This document shows positions 12,584 to 18,686 of a stretch of DNA of 18,686 nucleotides, in pieces. Every line of letters begins with the position of its first letter. Position 1 is the first letter of the stretch. The stretch is from the NCBI GenBank assembly GCA_017646555.1, contig JAGCMG010000051.1:1-18686 (forward strand), written 5' to 3'. The notes beneath the pieces are model-generated. The model did no database searches, had not been told where the DNA came from, and was given only the letters and a program-made list of their open reading frames with translations. A program made the translations under genes and the position numbers. The stretch is from Clostridia bacterium. Its GTDB lineage: Bacteria; Bacillota; Clostridia; Christensenellales; Borkfalkiaceae.

Positions 12584-15211
12584 ATGTCTTATTACGATAA
12601 AAATAAACAATACGCGTTAGATACGCTATCTTCTAACACTGGCCTTAACGATAACGAAGTAAGTTTAAGCCGTGTTAAGTTTGGCGAAAACATAATTAAA
12701 AAGGAAAAGAAAAAATCGTTTTTAAAGCGTTTAGTCGAAGCGCTTTTTCAACCTATGGTGCTGATTTTATTGATTTCCGTTTGCATCACGCTTGGACTTA
12801 ATATCGGCGAATTTATTCGCACGGGACAAGCAGATTTTATGGAGGCAATCGGTATTATTTTTGCCGTCGTTTTATCAACGGGGGTTACCTTGATTATGGA
12901 AGGCAATTCGCAAAAAGCGTTTGAAAGCCTATCGCGTAGTAAAAATTTGACTGCAAAAGTTATGCGTAACGGCAAAATAATTTTAATTAAAGAAAGCGAA
13001 CTTGTCGTCGGCGATATTTGTTTTTTAAGCCCTGGCGATAAAATTTTGGCTGACGGTAGGCTTATTAGCGACGAAAGTTTGTTCGTTGACGAATCGGCTT
13101 TAACGGGGGAGAGCGTTGCCGTAAGAAAGAACAGCGAAAAGGTTTTAGATATAAACACTTGTTTAGCCGATAGGGTGAACTCGGTTTACTCAGGGACTTT
13201 CGTTACGGGTGGCTTTGCTAAGTTCGTCGTGACGGCTGTTGGCGAAAACACGGAGTTAGGTAAAATTGCAGGGGAAATTGAAAAGAAAAAAGAAATTTTA
13301 ACCCCTCTTGAAGAAAAACTTTCTTCACTTTCAAAGACCATAACTTTAATAGGTACAGTTATATCGGTGGGCGTTTTTTTAATATCAATGGTTAAACTTT
13401 TAGTCACTAAGAATTTTAACTTTAATTCAGTGCAAAATTCTTTCGTGTCGGCTATAGTTTTAATCGTCGCTTGCGTTCCTGAAGGCTTACCGACTATAGT
13501 TGCCGTTTCGCTTGCTCTTAATATGACTAAACTTGCTAAACAAAACGCGCTTATTAAAAAATTAGTCGCTACAGAAACGACGGGGGCTGTTAGCGTGATT
13601 TGCACCGATAAAACGGGGACTTTAACGGAAAATAAAATGCGCGTCGTTAAAATTTGTACCGACCGTATGTGTGAAATTCCTGAAAAATTTAGACTTGAAG
13701 TATTATATGAAAACTTTTGCATAAACTCTACGGCTGAGTTAAAATTCGATAACTTAAATAACCCCGAATTTATCGGCTCTGCAACCGAAGGCGCTTTGCT
13801 TTTAGCGTATAAAAATGCGACGGGTGGTCAATATTCACACATACGTTCTATGGCGAAAGTGGTACGCGTTACACCTTTTTCAAGCGAAAATAAGGTTATG
13901 GAGACGGTTGTTGAAAAATCTGATTTTTACCGTAAATTTGTAAAAGGTGCGCCAGAAAAAGTTATAAATCAATGTGATTTAACGGAAAAAGAAGTAGATA
14001 GTATTTGTAAAAAAATCGCTAAAAGTTCTATGTCTGGTGGTAGGGTTTTATGCTTTGCTCACGCTGATTCTATCAGTGGTGATTTTGACGATACTAAACT
14101 TGTTTTTGATGCGTTCGTGGTCATTTCAGACAAGTTAAAAAAGCAAGTAGTTTCTGCTGTTAAAAGTGCGAAAAAAGCCGGTATTTCCGTCGTTATGCTA
14201 ACGGGCGATAATCTTAATACTGCTATTGCGATAGCAAAAGAGGCTGGGATTTTAGAGGGCGAAAGACTTGCCGTCAACGCTGAATATATCGATAAATTAA
14301 CCGATACTGAACTTAGCGAAAAAATTAAAAACATAGCAGTTATTGCGCGTAGCGCGCCTATTACCAAACTTCGCGTTGTTAAGGCGCTTAAATCGTTGGG
14401 CGAAGTAGTTGCCGTAACCGGCGACGGCGTGAACGATGCGCCTGCTATTAAACAGGCAGACGTTGGTATTTCAATGGGAATAACCGGCTCTGAAATTACT
14501 AAAGAAGCCTCCGATATAGTCTTACTTGACGATGGATTTGATACGATAATTAAAGCCGTGGCGTTTGGTAGAACGGTGTATTCGAACTTGAAAAAGTTTA
14601 TATTTTTTCAACTTTCCGTCAATGCGTCGGCGCTTATTTTTACGGTAATAGCAGTTTTATTTGGATTTCAAACGCCGTTTTCTACCTTGCAATTACTATG
14701 GATAAATTTGATTATGGACGGACCACCTGCTTTAACTTTGGGATTAGAAAAACCTGATAGTTTAGTCTTAGAAAGGCCACCCGTTAAAAGAAGTTCGCCG
14801 TTAGTTGATAAATTTAATTTAATTAAAATTTTATTGACTGGCGCATTTATTTCAAGTGTGTGTTTACTTCAATACGCGTTTAACTTTTTATGCGTTGATA
14901 AAAGTGAAGTTTTAGCGTCGGTGTTTACTCTTTTTGTTTCCTTTCAACTATTTAACGCGTTCAACGCGCGTAGCGTGGGGAAGAAAAGTGTGTTTAGTGG
15001 ACTTAAAGATAATAAAATTATGCCGATTACTTTCGGCGCGACTTTTTTGTTGCACTTAATTATCGTTACAGTTTTTCCATCGGTTTTTAAGATAAACGCG
15101 CTATCTTTAGTTTCAGTTATTAAAACGGTTTTACTTGCTTTTAGCATAATCGTTTTATTTAGCGTGATTAAGTTATTAAAAAATATTAATAAAAAAAGGA
15201 ATTTGGCATAA
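12584..15211 (+). CDS. P-type cation ATPase, calcium-transporting (SERCA/PMCA-like)
   Basis: A type II P-type ATPase of about 875 residues. The actuator TGES loop is at 174-177, the phosphorylation site DKTGTLT at 342-348 (Asp342), and the hinge GDGVNDAPA at 613-621. Membrane ion-site motifs are PEGLP in M4 (Glu300) and NLIMDGPP in M6 (Asn708, Asp712). M6 has Met where SERCA has Thr, as in PMCA-type pumps, so one Ca2+ per cycle is plausible. It would pump Ca2+ (possibly Mn2+) out of the cytoplasm. Two ATGs are possible (12581, 12584); I chose the second because the SD AAAGGAG (12571-12577) is only three bases from the first. ytxC follows nine bases after the stop. No clear promoter was resolved upstream. 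Confidence 0.9.
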   Translation: MSYYDKNKQYALDTLSSNTGLNDNEVSLSRVKFGENIIKKEKKKSFLKRLVEALFQPMVLILLISVCITLGLNIGEFIRTGQADFMEAIGIIFAVVLSTGVTLIMEGNSQKAFESLSRSKNLTAKVMRNGKIILIKESELVVGDICFLSPGDKILADGRLISDESLFVDESALTGESVAVRKNSEKVLDINTCLADRVNSVYSGTFVTGGFAKFVVTAVGENTELGKIAGEIEKKKEILTPLEEKLSSLSKTITLIGTVISVGVFLISMVKLLVTKNFNFNSVQNSFVSAIVLIVACVPEGLPTIVAVSLALNMTKLAKQNALIKKLVATETTGAVSVICTDKTGTLTENKMRVVKICTDRMCEIPEKFRLEVLYENFCINSTAELKFDNLNNPEFIGSATEGALLLAYKNATGGQYSHIRSMAKVVRVTPFSSENKVMETVVEKSDFYRKFVKGAPEKVINQCDLTEKEVDSICKKIAKSSMSGGRVLCFAHADSISGDFDDTKLVFDAFVVISDKLKKQVVSAVKSAKKAGISVVMLTGDNLNTAIAIAKEAGILEGERLAVNAEYIDKLTDTELSEKIKNIAVIARSAPITKLRVVKALKSLGEVVAVTGDGVNDAPAIKQADVGISMGITGSEITKEASDIVLLDDGFDTIIKAVAFGRTVYSNLKKFIFFQLSVNASALIFTVIAVLFGFQTPFSTLQLLWINLIMDGPPALTLGLEKPDSLVLERPPVKRSSPLVDKFNLIKILLTGAFISSVCLLQYAFNFLCVDKSEVLASVFTLFVSFQLFNAFNARSVGKKSVFSGLKDNKIMPITFGATFLLHLIIVTVFPSVFKINALSLVSVIKTVLLAFSIIVLFSVIKLLKNINKKRNLA

Positions 15212-15220
15212 AATAAAAGT

Positions 15221-15928
15221 ATGTTAATTACTGTATCTGAACGCGCTGAAAACAGCAAGAATTTAACTTATATTCAAAATAATATAAGCGAACTTTTAAG
15301 GCAGTCTTCAGCCGTTTTAAATATATCGACCGACGATAAAAGAGTAACTTTAAATATCGACGTTCCTAATTACTATTATAATTTTGTAAAAAACGAAATA
15401 GCAGGGTACGTATGCGACGTTTTAACGATTTTTTACAAATATTCGTATATAAAAAAGCGTATTTTCACAAGTGGTTTATCGACTAAAGATAACGAAATTT
15501 TATTAACTGGGATAATTTCTGCCGACTATGAAACGGACAAAAAATACGCGCTAAATTTACTCGGCTTTTTAGATACTATTGCTATCGACGGCGTGTTTAA
15601 TTTCAAACTTAAAGGCTTAAAAGAAAAGTGGTCGGAAATAATTTCCGTTTTACCACAAAGTTTTTCTAAAGAGCAATTAAAAGAGTTTATTTATTATCTT
15701 CAAAAGGATTTGACCGAAAAGGTTTTTATTGAGAATAATAAATTATTTTCAGCAAATTTTAAGGAAACTAACCGTTCGACTTTAATATCTGATGAGTTTG
15801 ATTTAAGTAAAGAAATTTTACTTGCAAACGCTGGGAAAATAGTTGTTTTAAGTGGATTTGAGAATAGTTGCGATGAATTTTTAAAAATATATTATGGCGA
15901 TAAAGTAGAGTTTTGCAAGCGAGTTTGA
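15221..15928 (+). CDS. ytxC: YtxC-family sporulation-associated protein
   Basis: A 235-residue soluble protein. The central and C-terminal parts ('YYNFVKNEIAGYVCDVLTIFYKY' and 'LKGLKEKWSEIISVLPQSFSKEQLKEFIYYLQ') resemble YtxC, a protein of unknown function found in spore-formers and usually called a putative sporulation protein. In B. subtilis ytxC lies directly upstream of thrS, and the same order is kept here, which supports the call. There is no signal peptide or membrane span. It begins nine bases after the P-type ATPase stop, in the same frame. A possible SD (AAAAGGAA, 15195-15202) is about 19 bases from the ATG, too far to be strong, so reinitiation from the upstream gene is likely. There is no convincing terminator after it. 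Confidence 0.78.
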   Translation: MLITVSERAENSKNLTYIQNNISELLRQSSAVLNISTDDKRVTLNIDVPNYYYNFVKNEIAGYVCDVLTIFYKYSYIKKRIFTSGLSTKDNEILLTGIISADYETDKKYALNLLGFLDTIAIDGVFNFKLKGLKEKWSEIISVLPQSFSKEQLKEFIYYLQKDLTEKVFIENNKLFSANFKETNRSTLISDEFDLSKEILLANAGKIVVLSGFENSCDEFLKIYYGDKVEFCKRV

Positions 15929-15987
15929 TAGTTAATTTCTAATGATTTTAGGTGTTTTTTATGCAAAAAAAGTACGGCGCAAAGTAC

Positions 15988-16016
15988 TTGACAAACTGAT
16001 TTTTATAGTGTACTAT
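15988..16016 (+). promoter_or_regulatory. Strong sigma-A promoter of thrS
   Basis: A perfect TTGACA (15988-15993), 17-base spacer, TACTAT (16011-16016). Start near 16023 gives a leader of about 92 bases. The inverted repeat AAGTAC/GTACTT (15970-15975 and 15984-15989) overlaps the -35 and could be an operator. Confidence 0.88.
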
Positions 16017-16042
16017 AAATAAGCATTTGGACATAATAAACG

Positions 16043-16074
16043 CGTCCTTAAGTTCTTTTGGGAATTTAAGGGCG
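16043..16074 (+). promoter_or_regulatory. Hairpin in the thrS leader (possible control element, not a T-box)
   Basis: CGTCCTTAAGTTC (16043-16055) pairs with GAATTTAAGGGCG (16062-16074): 13 pairs including two G-U, with a six-base loop, followed by a broken T-rich tract (TTCATTTTC). TCCTT in the left arm is also complementary to AAGGA of the thrS SD (16102-16106), so the hairpin and SD blocking are mutually exclusive. No T-box motif is present in the leader. Function is inferred only. Confidence 0.5.
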
Positions 16075-16114
16075 TTCATTTTCACTAAAAGTACACTTAC
16101 CAAGGAGGATTTTT

Positions 16115-18052
16115 ATGGTTATTACTGTAAAAAACGGGGAAAAATTTGAGTACGAATCGCCACTTACGGCTGGCGAAATTGTTAAAAACATTTCAGAAGG
16201 CCTTTATAGAAACACCGTTGCCGTTAAAATTGACGATAAATTATGCGATTTAAGCACGGTCGTTGAAAAAGATTGTTTTCTTTCAGCCGTTACTTTAAAA
16301 GATAAAGAAGGGCTTGATATTTATCGTCATACGACTTCGCACGTGTTGGCGCAAGCAATTAAAACTGTTTATCCGACCAGCAAACTTGCTATCGGACCGA
16401 CTATTGAAAACGGCTTTTATTACGACGTGGAATTCACTACACCTATCGCGTTAGAAGATTTAAGCAAGATTGAAAAGGAAATGAAAGATATTATTAAGGC
16501 TGATTTCCCGATTGAACGCTTTACTCTTTCAAGAAACGACGCTATTAATTTAATGAAGAAATTTAAAGAACCTTATAAAGTTCAACTTATCGAAGAACTT
16601 CCTGAAGACGCTGAAATTTCTTTGTATAAACAAGGCAGTTTCGTTGACCTTTGCCGTGGGCCACATCTTCCTACGACAGGTAAAATTAAGGCGTTTAAGT
16701 TAACCTCGGTAACGGGCGCTTACTGGCGTGGTAATTCGGATAATAAAATGCTCACCAGAATTTACGGTACGGCGTTTGAGAAAAAGTCTGAACTTGAAGA
16801 ATATCTTCTTTGGCTTGAAGAAATTAAAAAACGCGACCACAATAAATTAGGTAGAGATTTAAGATATTTCACCACCGTTGATTCTATCGGTCAAGGCTTA
16901 CCGATTCTTTTACCAAAAGGTGCGAAAGTTATTCAAATTTTACAACGCTTTGTTGAAGACGAAGAATATAAGCGTGGTTATCAACTTACTATGACCCCAC
17001 TTATGGCTAAAAGCGACCTTTATAAAATTTCGGGGCATTGGGACCACTATAAAGACGGTATGTTCGTTATGGGCGACGAAAAAACCGATAAGGAAGTTTT
17101 TGCGCTCCGTCCTATGACTTGTCCGTTCCAATTCCAAGCATACTTAAATAGACCGAAAAGTTATAAAGACTTGCCTGTTAGACTTGCTGAAACTTCAACG
17201 CTTTTTAGAAACGAAGATAGTGGGGAAATGCACGGGCTTATTAGAGTTAGACAATTCACTATTTCTGAAGGTCATATCGCTTGCCGTCCAGACCAACTTA
17301 AATCAGAATTTAAGGAATGTTTCGATTTAGCAGTATTTATGCTTAAAGCAGTCGGATTAGAAGGGGACGTTACCTACCGTTTCTCTAAAAATGACCCTAA
17401 AAACACGGCTAAATATATAGGCTCTGTTAAAGAATGGGATGAAGTTCAAAACGCCATGAAGGAAATTTTAGACGACCTTGGCGTTGAATATACTTCGGCT
17501 GATGGGGAAGCGGCGTTCTACGGGCCTAAACTTGATATTCAAATTAAAAACATACACGGCAAGGAAGACACTTTAATTACTATTCAAATTGACTTCCAAC
17601 TTGCTAAACGCTTTAATATGGTGTACACCGATACCGACGGCGAAAAGAAATACCCGTACGTGTTACACAGAACGAGTATCGGTTGCTATCAAAGAACTTT
17701 AGCGCTTTTAATTGAAAAATACGCAGGCGCTTTACCACTTTGGCTTTCGCCTATTCAAGTTAGACTTTTATCAGTTACCGAAAGAACGGAAGATTACGTT
17801 AACGAGGTTGCTAAAATCTTAATGGATGCTGGTATTAGAGTTGAAACCGATACCAGAAATGAAAAAATCGGCTACAAAATTAGAGAAGCGCAACTTGAAA
17901 AGACACCTTATATGTTAATTCTTGGCGACAAGGAAGCGGAAGAAAAAACCGTTGCAGTTAGAAAGCGTGGTGAGGGCGACCTTGGCACTATGAGTATTGA
18001 TGAATTCGTTTCTAAAATTTTACTTTCAGTTGCTAAAAGGGAATTAAATTAA
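16115..18052 (+). CDS. thrS: Threonyl-tRNA synthetase
   Basis: A 645-residue class II synthetase that charges tRNA-Thr. In order: TGS domain (1-62), editing domain with the His72-x3-His76 ('HTTSH') and Cys180/His184 ('CRGPH') site that clears Ser-tRNA, catalytic domain with motif 2 'FRNEDSGEMHGLIRVRQF' (364-381), zinc ligands Cys336, His387 and His518, motif 3 Arg527, and the anticodon-binding domain from about 540 ('PLWLSPIQVRLL'). All key residues are present and the length is normal. A perfect SD (AAGGAGG, 16102-16108) lies six bases ahead of the ATG. It is transcribed alone from a consensus promoter through a structured 92-base leader, and ends at a strong terminator. infC-rpmI-rplT does not follow. 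Confidence 0.98.
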   Translation: MVITVKNGEKFEYESPLTAGEIVKNISEGLYRNTVAVKIDDKLCDLSTVVEKDCFLSAVTLKDKEGLDIYRHTTSHVLAQAIKTVYPTSKLAIGPTIENGFYYDVEFTTPIALEDLSKIEKEMKDIIKADFPIERFTLSRNDAINLMKKFKEPYKVQLIEELPEDAEISLYKQGSFVDLCRGPHLPTTGKIKAFKLTSVTGAYWRGNSDNKMLTRIYGTAFEKKSELEEYLLWLEEIKKRDHNKLGRDLRYFTTVDSIGQGLPILLPKGAKVIQILQRFVEDEEYKRGYQLTMTPLMAKSDLYKISGHWDHYKDGMFVMGDEKTDKEVFALRPMTCPFQFQAYLNRPKSYKDLPVRLAETSTLFRNEDSGEMHGLIRVRQFTISEGHIACRPDQLKSEFKECFDLAVFMLKAVGLEGDVTYRFSKNDPKNTAKYIGSVKEWDEVQNAMKEILDDLGVEYTSADGEAAFYGPKLDIQIKNIHGKEDTLITIQIDFQLAKRFNMVYTDTDGEKKYPYVLHRTSIGCYQRTLALLIEKYAGALPLWLSPIQVRLLSVTERTEDYVNEVAKILMDAGIRVETDTRNEKIGYKIREAQLEKTPYMLILGDKEAEEKTVAVRKRGEGDLGTMSIDEFVSKILLSVAKRELN

Positions 18053-18071
18053 TTTAATAAAAACCTTAATT

Positions 18072-18096
18072 AAGGCGGTTTTTTACCGCCTTTTTT
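18072..18096 (+). terminator. Terminator of thrS
   Basis: AAGGCGGT (18072-18079) pairs with ACCGCCTT (18085-18092), followed by a run of six T (18091-18096). Confidence 0.95.
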
Positions 18097-18098
18097 AG

Positions 18099-18126
18099 TT
18101 TAAAATTTTTCCACGCTGAATATAAT
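18099..18126 (+). promoter_or_regulatory. Promoter directly at the start codon of the solute-binding gene
   Basis: TTTAAA (18099-18104), 16-base spacer, TATAAT (18121-18126). The predicted start falls around 18132-18134, that is, on the ATG at 18132, and no SD precedes it, so a leaderless transcript is likely. Confidence 0.6.
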
Positions 18127-18131
18127 AATCT

Positions 18132-18686
18132 ATGAAGATTTTAAAAATTATAGCAACTATTATATCTCTTTTAATCGTCGTATTTTCGTCCGTTTACGGC
18201 AATTATAAAATCGGCGAAAGTGAATATCTAAATTCCGAAAAAAATAAAACGGTTATAACGCTTTGGCAGGTTGACGCTTTTGAAGGGGGAACGGGAAGTC
18301 GTCGTTCTTTTTTAATGAAAGTTGCGCGAATTTTTGAAAAAAGTAACCCGAATATTTTAGTAAGCGTTGCCATTAGAACACCAGAAGGTGCTATCACCGA
18401 TATTAAAAACGGGCAAAAACCAGATATGATTTCATTTTCTTCAGGTATGGATTTGGATGGTTTTAAAGAACTTGATAATATATCGAAAACTTTTTCAGCA
18501 GGTAAAGTAGGTGGCGTTCAGTACGCTATTCCGTGGGCGAAAAGTGGGTATTTTTTAATACTTAAAGACGGCGCTAACGAAAGCGATTTAACAATAGACG
18601 ATATCGTCGTTTCAGAGGGCGATTACACTTTGGCGCGCCTTGCTATATATTCTTCGGGATTTGATTTTTTTTGCGCGCAAGTAAAA
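18132..18686 (+). CDS. Extracellular solute-binding protein (family 1-like), 3' end outside window
   Basis: The open frame runs from ATG 18132 to the end of the window, giving 185 residues. The N-terminus (about 4-22) is a hydrophobic signal or membrane anchor with no lipobox cysteine nearby, so it is not an obvious lipoprotein, though Gram-positive binding proteins usually are. After it, 'VITLWQVDAFEGGTGSRRSFLMKVARIFEKSNPNI', 'DIKNGQKPDMISFSSGMD' and 'GGVQYAIPWAKSGYFLI' follow the pattern of extracellular solute-binding proteins of sugar ABC transporters. The ligand is unknown, and the permease genes would lie outside the window. It starts without an SD right after a TATAAT box. Confidence 0.78.
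   Translation, partial: MKILKIIATIISLLIVVFSSVYGNYKIGESEYLNSEKNKTVITLWQVDAFEGGTGSRRSFLMKVARIFEKSNPNILVSVAIRTPEGAITDIKNGQKPDMISFSSGMDLDGFKELDNISKTFSAGKVGGVQYAIPWAKSGYFLILKDGANESDLTIDDIVVSEGDYTLARLAIYSSGFDFFCAQVK

Noticed and set aside
13186..13722. 178-residue frame opposite the P-type ATPase
   Set aside because: It is antisense to conserved ATPase motifs including DKTGTLT; Ser/Thr-rich shadow translation without family resemblance.
16027..16114. Threonine-codon-rich reading frame (TTG start) in the thrS leader
   Set aside because: It has three Thr codons near the thrS SD but no SD of its own, and the codons follow the hairpin instead of preceding it, so it does not fit a leader-peptide attenuator.
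15929..16114. T-box riboswitch before thrS
   Set aside because: The space from the promoter to the SD is about 80 bases, without T-box (AGGGTGGNACCGCG-like) sequence.

Overview
The window is an AT-rich bacterial chromosome segment, most likely from an endospore-forming, Clostridia-like member of the Bacillota. The support is a pro-sigma-K gene with its hydrophobic pro-sequence, a SpoVB-type flippase, a YtxC-family gene next to thrS, a DUF421/DUF4363 gene pair, strong Shine-Dalgarno (SD) sites of AAGGAG type, TTGACA/TATAAT promoters and a tetrahydrofolate (THF) riboswitch. No transposon, phage, CRISPR array, rRNA or tRNA gene was seen, and every gene-free stretch is shorter than 300 bases. The genus cannot be told from the sequence.

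Layout. 1-2131 (+): tail of a polar amino-acid ABC permease, its ATPase (with an unusual insertion) and a YdcF-like protein, closed by a terminator. 2229-3283 (-): DUF421 and DUF4363 membrane protein pair. 3318-4208 (+): promoter, THF riboswitch and folT, a folate transporter S component. 4234-5766 (-): spoVB, convergent with folT; a shared terminator lies inside its last codons. 5816-6091 (+): small protein with two LysM domains. 6162-8540 (-): operon of a TM1266-type ACT regulator, a short-chain dehydrogenase, thyA and folA. 8606-9304 (-): sigK behind a sigma-E-like promoter. 9425-10075 (+): Gph-like HAD phosphatase. 10125-12469 (-): operon of an adenine-PRT-like protein, an alkaline-phosphatase-superfamily phosphodiesterase and an AEC permease. 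12584-15928 (+): P-type Ca2+-like ATPase and ytxC. 15988-18052 (+): promoter, hairpin leader without a T-box, and thrS. 18132-18686 (+): start of a solute-binding protein with what looks like a leaderless promoter.

Two themes stand out. Folate: thymidylate synthase makes dihydrofolate, DHFR reduces it to THF, and folT, a few kb away, imports folates under a THF-sensing RNA. Sporulation: sigK, spoVB, ytxC, DUF421/DUF4363 and perhaps the LysM protein. Most of the rest is housekeeping. I found no convincing new multi-gene system. The features most worth a second look are the insertion in the ABC ATPase, the non-T-box thrS leader, the terminator inside the spoVB coding end, the sigma-E-like promoter of sigK, and several start codons with no ribosome binding site.
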